From Rattus norvegicus (Eukaryota; Chordata; Mammalia; Rodentia; Muridae), in assembly GCF_036323735.1 (NCBI RefSeq), contig NC_086022.1:72670702-72734701 (forward strand): a stretch of DNA of 64,000 nt, in the 5' to 3' direction. Shown here in pieces: positions 48,874 through 60,236 of the stretch. Both the position numbers and the translations under genes were made by a program. Positions within the stretch are counted from its first letter, which is position 1. Each line of letters starts with the position of its first letter. The notes below the pieces were generated by a model. That model ran no database searches, was not told the origin of the DNA, and worked only from the letters and a program-made list of their open reading frames with translations.

Positions 48874-49614
48874 CCCAAATGCTCGATTTACCCTAAATGC
48901 ACAGAACACATGAAACTCAAGAAGGATCACCAAAATGCTAATGCTTCACTCCTTCTATGAAAGGGGAACAAGAGTACCCTTGGGAGGGGATGAGGAGGCA
49001 AAATTTAGAGCAGAGACAGAAGGAACACCCATTCAGAGCCTGCCCCACATGTGGCCCATACATATACAGCCACCAAACTAGACAAGATGGATGAAGCAAA
49101 GAAGTGCAGGCTGTCAGGAACCAGGTGTAGACCTCTCCTGAGTGACACAGTTAGAATACGGCAAATACATAGGTGAATGCCAGCAGCAAACCACTGAACT
49201 GAGAAAAGGACCCCCGTTGAAGGAACCAGAGAAAGGACTGAAAGAGCTTGAAGGAGCTTGCGACCCCATATGAACAACAATGCCAACCAACCAGAGCTTC
49301 CAAGGACTAAGCCACTACCCAAAGACTATACATGGACTGACCCTGGGCTCCAACCTCATAGGTAGCAATGAATAACCTAGTAAGAGCACCAGTGGAAGGG
49401 GAAGCCCTTGGTCCTGCCAAGACTGAACCCCCAGTGAATGGGATTGTTGTGGGGGGGCAGTAATGGGGGAGGATGGGGAGGGGAACACCCATGTAGAAGG
49501 GTAGGGGGTTAGGGGGATGTTGGCGTGGAAGTCAGGAAAGGGAATAACAATTGAAATATACATAAGAAATACCCAATTTAATAAAGATGGAGAAAAAACA
49601 AAGAAAGTTATGGA

Positions 49615-50878
49615 AAGAAGAGTTTATTTGTGCCATGGTTCCAGATTGATAGAGGCCACGATGGCTGAGTAATACCACAGGACCAAGAAGCTGAGGATTC
49701 AGATCCTGAGGTGAAAGAATGACACAGAGAAAGGTAGCTTGAAATGGTTCAAATCTTTAAACTATTTTAAAATTTAATTTAATTTTTATTTTCTTGCTTT
49801 TTTGACATATTTTTATTGATACTCTTAGAATTTGCCATCATGTTCCCCACTTCCACTCATTTCACAGTTCTTCCATGTCCACCCCTAGTCTTGTAAAGTC
49901 CCTGCCCAAAAGAAAATAAAATAATGAAAATGAAGATGAACAAGAAAAAGAAAAAATTAAGGGAAAATAAAAAATAAAAGAATAGAAAGAAGGAAGGAAG
50001 AGAGAGAGAGAGAAGAAGGAAGGAAGGAAAAAAGGGAGGAAGAAAGAGAAAAAGAAAGAGAAAAAGAAAAATGCTGTCCACCTTGGGCAACAACCTGCTT
50101 ACTTCTCTATGAGTCACATCCTTCTCTCATACCCATCCCAGCTGTGTTATCTCAAGCTTCACTGTGCAGCCATCACTTTGCCCCTTTGTTTTCTGCCTTT
50201 CCATGACATGTGTGTGCATTGTAGTGGAGTGGAAGTGGCAGCATGCCGAACAGCATATACACTCCCCCCGCTTTTTTTTGCCCAAACAGCTTTATTTGCA
50301 TAGTGAATCATTGATCTGGTTCAAGGCCTCTGGGTTTTGTTTCACTGTTAATACAGGACCTTTGCTGAGACTCCTGTCGGTTATCCTGTAGAGAGTCATG
50401 GAGATCCTGTAGCTATGGTTCCTTAGGAGTCCCAGCAGTCCACAGATGGGGTAAATGTTAGGGTGGGTCATCTCAAGGCCCTGAATCTGGGCCTGGGTAC
50501 TTGCTGACTTGGTGAGCTCAGGCCTACTTGAGGGTCTGTGAGAGGTAGGGCCAGCTCCAGGGGAGGAGCCATCTGAATCTTTAAACTCTTGAAGCTTGCA
50601 CCCTGTGACACATTTCCTCTAAATGGGCCACTATCTGAGGACTTAGCATTCAAATGCCCAAGACTATCAGGGCCATCTCATTCACACCATCATAAGTAGT
50701 AATCAGGTTCTCAACCTCTGCAGTTGCCACTGTTGGACTATCCAAGCTTAACTGTGTACGCCAATCTAATTTGTGTATATTGTAACTGGAATTAATTCTA
50801 TTACTTCTGCTTAGATCCTAAGCAGAAAGCTCTTCTTAAAGAAACCTGGCCAGGATATCGACCAAATTCTTTTAGTTT
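49615..50878. other. Unit-2 DNA between L1-B and L1-D, no gene
   Basis: No coding region. Positions 49620-49740 resemble a rodent dispersed repeat ('gtttatttgtgccatggttc'). A purine-rich (GAAA/GGAA) tract lies at about 49908-50072. Repeat-like but unclassified sequence is at 50260-50700. Confidence 0.45.
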
Positions 50879-51625
50879 TAAAAACACATGAAACAGAGAC
50901 TGAAGGAACACCCATTCAGAGCCTGCCCCACATGTGGCCCATACATATACAGCCACCAAACTAGATATGATGGATGAAGCGAAGAAGTGCAAGCTGACAG
51001 GAACCGGATGTAGATCTCTCCTGAGAGACACAGCCAGAATAAGGCAAATACATAGAATGCCAGCAGCAAACCACTGAACTGAGTACAGGACCCCTTGTTA
51101 AAGGATTCAGAGAAAGGACTGAAAGAGCTTGAAGGTGCTTGAGACCCCATGTGAACAACAATGACAAACAAGCAGAGCTTCCAGGGACTAAGCCACTACC
51201 CATGACTGACCCTGGGCTCCAACCTCATAGGTAGCAATGAATAGCCTAGTAGGGCACCAGTGGAAGGGGAAGCCCTTAGTCCTGCCAAGACTGAACCCCC
51301 AGTGAATGGGATTGTTGGGGGGAGGGTGGTAATGGGGGAAGGATGGGGTGGGGAACACCCATATAGAAGGGGAGGGGGAGGAGTTAGTGGGATGTTGGCC
51401 CGGAATCCGAGAAAGGGAATAACAATTGAAATGTAAATAAGAAATACCCAAGTTAATAAAGATAGAAGAAAAAAAAAGAAAGTTATGCCAGATACCTTAA
51501 ATGTCTTTTTATCTCTGAAAAAATAACTTCTGTGGTTCAATTTGTTTCCACATAAATCTGACTCTAATAACCATTACTTTTACAAATACTTTAATGGGAC
51601 AGATCCCTATCAAGACTAGATCTGG

Positions 51626-52779
51626 CCAGGAGCGGCAGGACCCCTGCCACAGACACCGCCGGACCCTGAAGGAAACAGACCGGATAGACAGTTCTCTGCA
51701 CCCAAATCCCGTGGGAGGGAGAGCTAAACCTTCAGAGAGGCAGACAGGCCTGGGAAACCAGAGGAGACTGCTCCCTGCACACACATCTCGGACGCCAGAG
51801 GAAAAAGCCAAAGACCATCTGGAACCCTGGTGCACTGAAGCTCCCGGAGGGGGCGGCACAGGTCTTCCTGGTTGCTGCCACTGCAGAGAGCCCCTGGGCA
51901 GCACCCCACGAGCGAGCTTGAGCCTCGGGACCACAGGTAAGACCAAATTTTCTGCTGCAAGAAAGCTGCCTGGTGAGCTTGGGACACACGGAAGCAGAAT
52001 TTCTCTAGAACCGGGCACGTTCTGTGTTTACCGGAAGTCCCACACCCGCGGATCCCGGCCTGCAGCAGCTCTCTGCTCCCAGACCCGGTGAGAGAGAGAC
52101 CCAACCGCCTGGTCAGGTGGGCACTCCTGAGGCTGCAGAGCGGAAGAGACCACCAACACTGCTCACCCCTGCCCACATCCCTGGCCCAAGAGGAAACTGT
52201 ATAAGGCCTCTGGGCTCCCGTGGGGGAGGGCCCAGGAGCGGCAGGACCCCTGCCTGAGACACCGCCGGACCCTGAAGGAAACAGACCGGATAAACAGTTC
52301 TCTGCACCCAAATCCCGTGGGAGGGAGAGCTAAACCTTCAGAGAGGCAGACAGGCCTGGGAAACCAGAAGAGACTGCTCCCTGCACACACATCTCGGACG
52401 CCAGAGGAAAAAGCCAAAGACCATCTGGAACCCTGGTGCACTGAAGCTCCCGGAAGGGGCGGCACAGGTCTTCCTGGTTGCTGCCGCTGCAGAGAGCCCC
52501 TGGACAGCACCCCACGAGCAAACCTGAGCCTCGGGACCACAGGTAAGACCAAATTTTCTGCTGCAAGAAAGCTGCCTGGTGAACTCAAGACACAGGCCCA
52601 CAGGAACAGCTGAAGACCTGTAGAGAGGAAAAACTACACGCCCGAAAGCAGAACACTCTGTCCCCATAACTGACTGAAAGAGAGGAAAACAGGTCTACAG
52701 CACTCCTGACACACAGGCTTATAGGACAGTCTAGCCACTGTCAGAAATAGCAGAACAAAGTAACACTAGAGATAATCTG
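51626..52779 (+). promoter_or_regulatory. L1-C monomeric 5'UTR promoter
   Basis: Tandem monomers with a period of 606 bp: 'ccaggagcggcaggacccct' occurs at 51626 and 52232. The second monomer is cut short by a tether leading to ORF1 at 52780. It is GC- and CpG-rich, unlike the surrounding DNA. In rodent L1s the 5' monomers carry the internal Pol II promoter (established). Long stop-free frames on the minus strand (for example 51724-52311) lack an ATG start. Confidence 0.85.
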
Positions 52780-53853
52780 ATGGCGAGAGGCAAGCGCAGG
52801 AACCCAAGCAACAGAAACCAAGACTACATGCCATCATCGGAGCCCAATTCTCCCACCAAAACAAACATGGAATATCCAAACACACCAGAAAAGCAAGATC
52901 TAGTTTCAAAATCATATTTGATCATGATGCTGGAGGACTTCAGGAAAGACCTGAACACACTTAGGGAAGCACAGGAAAACATTAATAAACAAGTAAAAGC
53001 CTACAGAGAGGAATCGCAAAAATCCCTGAAAGAATTCCAGGAAAACACAATCAAACAGTTGAAGGAATTAAAAATGGAAATAGAAGCAATCAAGAAAGAA
53101 CACATGGAAACAACCCTGGATATAGAAAACCAAAAGAAGAGACAAGGAGCTGTAGATACAAGCTTCACCAACAGAATACAAGAGATGGAAGAGAGAATCT
53201 CAGGAGCAGAAGATTCCATAGAAATCATTGACTCAACTGTCAAAGATAATGTAAAGGGGAAAAAGCTACTGGTCCAAAACATACAGGAAATCCAGGACTC
53301 AATGAGAAGATCAAACCTAAGGATAATAGGTATAGAAGAGAGTGAAGACTCCCAGCTCAAAGGACCAGTAAATATCTTCAACAAAATCATAGAAGAAAAC
53401 TTCCCTAACCTAAAAAAAGAGATACCCATAGACATACAGGAAGCCTACAGAACTCCAAATAGATTGGACCAGAAAAGAAACACCTCCCGTCACATAATTG
53501 TCAAAACACCAAACGCACAAAATAAAGAAAGAATATTAAAAGCAGTAAGGGAAAAAGGTCAAGTAACATATAAAGGGAGACCTATCAGAATCACACCAGA
53601 CTTCTCGCCAGAAACTATGAAGGCCAGAAGATCCTGGACTGATGTTATACAGACCCTAAGAGAACACAAATGCCAGCCCAGATTACTGTATCCAGCAAAA
53701 CTCTCAATTAACATTGATGGAGAAACCAAGATATTCCATGACAAAACCAAATTTACACAATATCTTTCTACAAATCCAGCACTACAAAGGATAATAAATG
53801 GTAAAGCCCAACATAAGGAGGCAAGCTATACCCTAGAAGAAGCAAGAAACTAA
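52780..53853 (+). CDS. L1 ORF1 protein (RNA-binding chaperone)
   Basis: Intact 357-residue ORF1p, the usual rat length. It forms trimers that coat L1 RNA in the cytoplasmic ribonucleoprotein and is needed for retrotransposition (family knowledge). In the sequence: a basic, Pro/Ser-rich N-terminus (1-50, 'MARGKRRNPSNRNQDY'); a long coiled coil (about 54-175) rich in Lys/Glu heptads; an RRM-like domain starting at 'SNLRIIGIEE' (178-187); and a C-terminal domain with 'RRSWTDVIQTLREHKCQPRL' and 'YLSTNPALQRIINGKA'. The start ATG follows the conserved 'gataatctg' leader. It is separated from ORF2 by 25 nt. No defect seen. Confidence 0.95.
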   Translation: MARGKRRNPSNRNQDYMPSSEPNSPTKTNMEYPNTPEKQDLVSKSYLIMMLEDFRKDLNTLREAQENINKQVKAYREESQKSLKEFQENTIKQLKELKMEIEAIKKEHMETTLDIENQKKRQGAVDTSFTNRIQEMEERISGAEDSIEIIDSTVKDNVKGKKLLVQNIQEIQDSMRRSNLRIIGIEESEDSQLKGPVNIFNKIIEENFPNLKKEIPIDIQEAYRTPNRLDQKRNTSRHIIVKTPNAQNKERILKAVREKGQVTYKGRPIRITPDFSPETMKARRSWTDVIQTLREHKCQPRLLYPAKLSINIDGETKIFHDKTKFTQYLSTNPALQRIINGKAQHKEASYTLEEARN

Positions 53854-53878
53854 TCGTCTTGGCAACAAAACAAAGAGA

Positions 53879-56800
53879 ATGAAAGCACACAAACATAACC
53901 TCACATCAAATATGAATATAACGGGAAGCAATAAGCACTATTCCTTAATATCTCTCAATATCAATGGCCTCAACTCCCCAATAAAAAGACATAGATTAAC
54001 AAACTGGATACGCAACGAGGACCCTGCATTCTGCTGCCTACAGGAAACACACCTCAGAGACAAAGACAGACACTACCTCAGAGTGAAAGGCTGGAAAACT
54101 ACTTTCCAAGCAAATGGTCAGAAGAAGCAAGCTGGAGTAGCCATTCTAATATCAAATAAAATCAATTTCCAACTAAAAGTCATCAAAAAAGATAAGGAAG
54201 GACACTTCATATTCATCAAAGGAAAAATCAACCAAGATGAACTCTCAATCCTAAATATCTATGCCCCAAATACAAGGGCACCTACATATGTAAAAGAAAC
54301 CTTACTAAAGCTCAAAACACACATTGCACCTCACACAATAATAGTGGGAGATTTCAACACCCCACTCTCATCAATGGACAGATCATGGAAACAGAAATTA
54401 AACAGTGATGTAGACAGACTAAGAGAAGTCATGAGCCAAATGGACTTAACGGATATTTATAGAACATTCTATCCTACAGCAAAAGGATATACCTTCTTCT
54501 CAGCTCCTCATGGTACTTTCTCCAAAATTGACCATATAATTGGTCAAAAAACGGGCCTCAACAGGTACAGAAAGATAGAAATAATCCCATGCGTGCTATC
54601 GGACCACCACGGCCTAAAACTGGTCTTCAATAACAATAAGGGAAGAATGCCCACATATACGTGGAAATTGAACACTGCTCTACTCAATGATAAACTGGTC
54701 AAGGAAGAAATAAAGAAAGAAATTAAAAACTTTTTAGAATTTAATGAAAATGAAGATACAACATACTCAAACTTATGGGACACAATGAAAGCTGTGCTAA
54801 GAGGAAAACTCATAGCGCTGAGTGCCTGCAGAAAGAAACAGGAAAGAGCATATGTCAGCAGCTTGACAGCACACCTAAAAGCTCTAGAACAAAAAGAAGC
54901 AAATACACCCAGGAGGAGTAGAAGGCAGGAAATAATCAAACTCAGAGCTGAAATCAACCAAGTAGAAACAAAAAGGACCATAGAAAGAATCAACAGAACC
55001 AAAAGTTGGTTTTTGAGAAAATCAACAAGGTAGATAAACCCTTAGCCAGACTAACGAGAGGACACAGAGAGTGTGTCCAAATTAACAAAATCAGAAATGA
55101 AAAGGGAGACATAACTACAGATTCGGAGGAAATTCAAAAAATCATCAGATCTTACTATAAAAACCTATATTCAACAAAATTTGAAAATCTTCAGGAAATG
55201 GACAATTTCCTAGACAGATACCAGGTATCGAAGTTAAATCAGGAACAGATAAACCAGTTAAACAACCCCATAACTCCTAAGGAAATAGAAGCAGTCATTA
55301 AAGGTCTCCCAACCAAAAAGAGCCCAGGTCCAGACGGGTTTAGTGCAGAATTCTATCAAACCTTCATAGAAGACCTCATACCAATATTATCCAAACTATT
55401 CCACAAAATTGAAACAGATGGAGCCCTACCGAATTCCTTCTATGAAGCCACAATTACTCTTATACCTAAACCACACAAAGACACAACAAAGAAAGAGAAC
55501 TTCAGACCAATTTCCCTTATGAATATCGACGCAAAAATACTCAATAAAATTCTGGCAAACCGAATTCAAGAGCACATCAAAACAATCATCCACCATGATC
55601 AAGTAGGCTTCATCCCAGGCATGCAGGGATGGTTTAATATACGGAAAACCATCAACGTGATCCATTATATAAACAAACTGAAAGAACAGAACCACATGAT
55701 CATTTCATTAGATGCTGAGAAAGCATTTGACAAAATTCAACACCCCTTCATGATAAAAGTCCTGGAAAGAATAGGAATTCAAGGCCCATACCTAAACATA
55801 GTAAAAGCCATATACAGCAAACCAGTTGCTAACATTAAACTAAATGGAGAGAAATTTGAAGCAATCCCACTAAAATCAGGGACTAGACAAGGCTGCCCAC
55901 TCTCTCCCTACTTATTCAATATAGTTCTTGAAGTTCTAGCCAGAGCAATCAGACAACAAAAGGAGATCAAAGGGATACAGATCGGAAAAGAAGAGGTCAA
56001 AATATCACTATTTGCAGATGACATGATAGTATATTTAAGTGATCCCAAAAGTTCCACCAGAGAACTACTAAAGCTGATAAACAACTTCAGCAAAGTGGCT
56101 GGGTATAAAATTAACTCAAATAAATCAGTTGCCTTCCTCTATACAAAAGAGAAACAAGCCGAGAAAGAAATTAGGGAAACGACACCCTTCATAATAGACC
56201 CAAATAATATAAAGTACCTCGGTGTGACTTTAACCAAGCAAGTAAAAGATCTGTACAATAAGAACTTCAAGACACTGAGGAAAGAAATTGAAGAAGACCT
56301 CAGAAGATGGAAAGATCTCCCATGCTCATGGATTGGCAGGATTAATATGGTAAAAATGGCCATTTTACCAAAAGCAATCTACAGTTTCAATGCAATCCCC
56401 ATCAAAATACCAATCCAATTCTTCAAAGAGTTAGACAGAACAATTTGCAAATTCATCTGGAATAACAAAAAACCCAGGATAGCTAAAGCTATCCTCAACA
56501 ATAAAAGGACTTCAGGGGGAATCACTATCCCTGAACTCAAGCAGTATTACAGAGCAATAGTGATAAAAACTGCATGGTATTGGTACAGAGACAGACAGAT
56601 AGACCAATGGAATAGAATTGAAGACCCAGAAATGAACCCACACACCTATGGTCACTTGATTTTTGACAAAGGAGCCAAAACCATCCAATGGAAAAAAGAT
56701 AGTATTTTCAGCAAATGGTGCTGGTTCAACTGGAGGGCAACATGTAGAAGAATGCAGATCGATCCATCCTTATCACCCTGTACAAAGCTTAAGTCCAAGT

Positions 56801-57738
56801 GGATCAAGGACCTCCACATCAAACCAGACACACTCAAACTAATAGAAGAAAAACTAGGGAAGCATCTGGAACACATGGGCACTGGAAAAAATTTCCTGAA
56901 CAAAACACCAATGGCTTATGCTCTAAGATCAAGAATCGACAAATGGGATCTCATAAAACTGCAAAGCTTCTGTAAGGCAAAGGACACTGTGGTTAGGACA
57001 AAACGGCAACCAACAGATTGGGAAAAGATCTTTACCAATCCTACAACAGATAGAGGCCTTATTTCCAAAATATACAAAGAACTCAAGAAGTTAGACCGCA
57101 GGGAAACAAATAACCCTATTAAAAAATGGGGTTCAGAGCTAAACAAAGAATTCACAGCTGAGGAATGCCGAATGGCTGAGAAACACCTAAAGAAATGTTC
57201 AACATCTTTAGTCATAAGGGAAATGCAAATCAAAACAACCCTGAGATTTCACCTCACACCAGTGCGATTGGCTAAGATCAAAAACTCAGGTGACAGCAGA
57301 TGCTGGCGAGGATGTGGAGAAAGAGGAACACTCCTCCATTGTTGGTGGGATTGCAGACTGGTAAAACCATTCTGGAAATCAGTCTGGAGGTTCCTCAGAA
57401 AATTGGACATTGAACTGCCTGAGGATCCAGCTATACCTCTCTTGGGCATATACCCAAAAGATGCCTCAACATATAAAAGAGACACGTGCTCCACTATGTT
57501 CATCGCAGCCTTATTTATAATAGCCAGAAGCTGGAAAGAACCCAGATGCCCTTCAACAGAGGAATGGATACAGAAAATGTGGTACATCTACACAATGGAA
57601 TATTACTCAGCTATCAAAAACAACGAGTTTATGAAATTCGTAGGCAAATGGTTGGAACTGGAAAATATCATCCTGAGTGAGCTAACCCAATCACAGAAAG
57701 ACATACATGGTATGCACTCATTGATAAGTGGCTATTAG
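53879..57738 (+). pseudogene. L1 ORF2 (endonuclease + reverse transcriptase), one frameshift
   Basis: ORF2p nicks target DNA and reverse-transcribes L1 RNA at the nick. Endonuclease residues are present: N27 in SLNING, E56 in LQETHL, D158/N160 in GDFN, D218 in KIDHI and D242/H243 in SDHHG. The frame is lost at about 55009-55014, where one base of the 'tggttctttgag' seen in related copies is missing; translation would stop at 55031-55033. From there the second frame is open for the remaining 900 or so codons: RT with FADD at 56011-56022, and a C-terminal C-X3-C-X7-H-X4-C knuckle from 57301. The other domains look undamaged. As it stands the gene makes only an endonuclease-containing N-terminal piece of 384 residues. 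Confidence 0.93.
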
Positions 57739-58482
57739 CCCAAATGCTTGAATTACCCTAGATCCCTAGAACAAACGAAACTCAAGACGGATGATCAAAA
57801 TGTGAATGCTTCACTCCTTCTTTAAATGAGGAAAAAGAATACCCTTGGCAGGGAAGGGAGAGGCAAAGATTAAAACAGAGACTGAAGGAACACCCATTCA
57901 GAGCCTGCCCCACATGTGGCCCATACATATACAGCCACCCAATTAGACAAGATGGATGAAGCAAAGAAGTGCAGACCGACAGGAGCCGGATGTAGATCGC
58001 TCCTGAGAGACACAGCCAGAATACAGCAAATATAGAGGCGAATGCCAGCAGCAAACCACTGAACTGAGAATAGGTCCCCTATTGAAGGAATCAGAGAAAG
58101 AACTGGAAGAGCTTGAAGGGGCTCGAGACCCCAAAAGTACAACAATGCCAAGCAACCAGAGCTTCCAGGGACTAAGCCACTACCTAAAGACTATACATGG
58201 ACTGACCCTGGACTCTGACCCCATAGGTAGCAATGAATATCCTAGTAAGAGCACCAGTGGAAGGGGAAGCCCTGGGTCCTGCTAAGACTGAACCCACAGT
58301 GAACTAGTCTATGGGGGGAGGGCGGCAATGGGGGGAGGGTTGGGAGGGGAACACCCATAAGGAAGGGGAGGGGGGAGGGGGATGTTTGCCCGGAAACCGG
58401 GAAAGGGAATAACACTCGAAATGTATATAAGAAATACTCAAGTTAATAAAAAAAAAAAAAAGTGAAAAGAAAAAAAAAAAAA
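57739..58482 (+). other. L1-C 3'UTR with G-rich tract and tail
   Basis: It contains a polypurine, G-run-rich block at 58310-58385 (several runs of four to six G) and a terminal 'gttaataaaaaaa' that supplies the poly(A) signal directly at the tail. The block also recurs in L1-B (49449-49518), L1-D (51315-51385), L1-E (61205-61275) and, reversed, L1-F. Confidence 0.9.
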
Positions 58483-58595
58483 AAGACTAGATCTGGAAAT
58501 ACTTTTAACCTTGTATTATTATCACTTCTCATGTATTATAGCATTAACAAATGAAAAGTTTTTTGGGGTAAGAAAAAAAATAAAAACACATGAAA

Positions 58596-60236
58596 TCATG
58601 GAACACAACTGTATTGAAGATACAGAAAAGCTTTATGGATCCAAACATACCCTTGTCCACTTTTGAACTCTGCTAGTCCTTTTGGAAGCCAGCTGCTAGC
58701 AACCACGGGTCAGATTCTGATCACTCCACATTTTCCTATTGCATAACACCACATGATTATAATAGAATAGTAGGGACTGAAGTCTATCTGTTGCATAATA
58801 CACTTATGACACATTTATGTTGTTACATGTTTTAGTCATTTATTCTTTTCATCCATGTACAACATTCCATTTTACTAACGTGTAACCTTTGCATATTAAT
58901 ATGATAGAATACATATCAATTATTACTAATGTTTGTCAATTATGAACAAACTCTCAGTTGAGTTCTGAGGGTTTGTTAGATGTTTTGGATATAAATGTTT
59001 TATAACTCATTTGATTCGCAAATATTTTCACTCAGTCTCTGGTTTGTCATCTCATTCTCTTAAAGATGTCTTTAATGAAGTCTTTAAAGAAGTCTTAATT
59101 TTGAGAAAATTGATTTAATGAACTTTTAATTGTAGAACATGATTTTTGTGTCCTCCTATAGATGGAATAATTGGTTGGTCTAAGGTCATACTTCATCAGT
59201 GTTTAGTCTGTGATTCAGTTCTTTTAAGCTCTGGCCCATTGTATTCTAGATCTGATGCATTTTGAGGTAATTTTTACATCTTGTTCAAAGTCTGGATCTA
59301 GGAGTTTGCTTGTTGATAAGTTGACTTTTTCTCCACTGCCACTTTTTCAAACTTCTGAAAAATCAATTCTTCACTGGAAGTGGCTTACTGAAATTATATG
59401 CATGAACCTCATACAATGACTACTTATCATATTTCTTTGCAATAATAAGTATGTGAATTAATAATGCGTCAGTGTGCCTTTTATAAACACTTCTGGAGGG
59501 AAGTGTTTCAGTTGCTAATTAGATACCTAAAAGGGACCTTTGTGTCAGTCAAAGTCCTTGTCTTATTCTAAGAAAAGAAATAGCTGCAGAATGAGTGGTG
59601 ATTCCTAGGGCAAGAAGAGTATGAAACTTGGATTATGTTTGACTTTGATGCTGCTTACTTACTGAGTTGAGATCTGATGCTGAATCTTGCTCATCAGAAT
59701 TTATGTTGCTTGGAAAAACACCTGACATAAACAACTGAAGAGAGTGAAGATATAGTTCAGGGTTTCATTTCAGTTTATAATCTTTCTCTACATTGATTCC
59801 GGACCAGTGAACATAGAACACCATGCCAATAGGAGCATGTAAGACAAGCGGCTCTTCACTCATCACAGACAGAAAGCATAAACGGTTGGAGGACCTGGAA
59901 ATCAGCCAAGTCTATAGTGAGCTGCAGGCTTAGAGTTTTCAAAACCTAAAGGTGCCCAAACGCTTCTAGGGAGCAAAGATGGTAAATAGAATAAGGGGAT
60001 GTGGACCCGTTAAGAAGTAATTCTTTGCGGTTGATTCCATTCTCTGCTGTCAGGATACCAGCAGTCCAGTTTGAAAGTGTCACCAAACACAGATCAGCAA
60101 TCCACTAGAAACCGCCTAGCCTCTACCTGATCTGCAAGAGTCAGCAGGAGCCATCAACACTAGCCAGAATGCCAGGAGAAGTTCTCTGTGGTGCTTCTCT
60201 CAATGAAGCAGTAATCTCATATCTGAGATAGGTAGG
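58596..60236. other. Right part of duplication unit 2, no gene
   Basis: Paralogous to about 27345-28870 up to position 59560. Beyond that no repeat is clearly recognised and there is no coding signal. Confidence 0.45.

Larger units (their letters stand above)
42499..49599 (+). mobile_element. L1-B: near full-length L1, inactivated
   Basis: Plus-strand L1 with a partial monomeric 5'UTR, ORF1, ORF2, 3'UTR and a short A-rich tail. It is bounded by an exact 15-bp TSD, 'aaagaaagttatgga', at 42484-42498 and 49600-49614. It carries two later insertions: a solo LTR in the 5'UTR and a B2 SINE in ORF2. Both ORFs contain stops, frameshifts and small deletions. Its 3'UTR variants ('aatgggattgttg', 'aggactgaaagagcttgaag') group it with L1-D, not with L1-C and L1-E. 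It is therefore an intermediate-age copy. Confidence 0.95.
51626..58482 (+). mobile_element. L1-C: young full-length L1, one frameshift from open
   Basis: A 6857-bp plus-strand L1: one complete 606-bp 5'UTR monomer, a partial second monomer, intact ORF1, ORF2 with a single-base deletion, a 3'UTR with a G-rich tract, and an A-rich tail with a 'gtgaaaag' island. It has an exact 14-bp TSD, 'aagactagatctgg', at 51612-51625 and 58483-58496. It retains CpG-rich monomers and shows almost no decay, so it inserted recently. It sits inside the transduced tag of L1-D. Confidence 0.97.
50894..58580 (+). mobile_element. L1-D insertion with 3' transduction, later split by L1-C
   Basis: Positions 50894-51479 are a 5'-truncated L1 3'UTR ending in an A run. 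They are followed by non-L1 sequence (51480-51611, resumed at 58497-58571 after L1-C) and a second A run at about 58573-58580. The whole block is flanked by an exact 15-bp repeat, 'taaaaacacatgaaa', at 50879-50893 and 58581-58595. The paralogous unit 1 (about 27305-27380) has the two flanks joined with nothing between them. This is the structure expected when an L1 transcript reads past its own poly(A) site and carries about 207 bases of downstream DNA. An AATGAA variant signal precedes the second A run. Confidence 0.8.
36648..59600 (+). repeat. Tandem duplication unit 2 (OR gene plus 3' flank)
   Basis: Partner of the unit starting at 18258. Without L1-B (42499-49599) and the L1-D/L1-C stack (50894-58580) about 8.1 kb of shared-type DNA remains, against about 10.7 kb in unit 1. 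Matching blocks are listed under unit 1. Confidence 0.7.

Noticed and set aside
51594..52091. Plus-strand open frame of 165 codons starting upstream of L1-C
   Set aside because: It begins in unrelated flanking DNA and runs into the L1 5'UTR; it is an accident of stop-poor GC-rich sequence.
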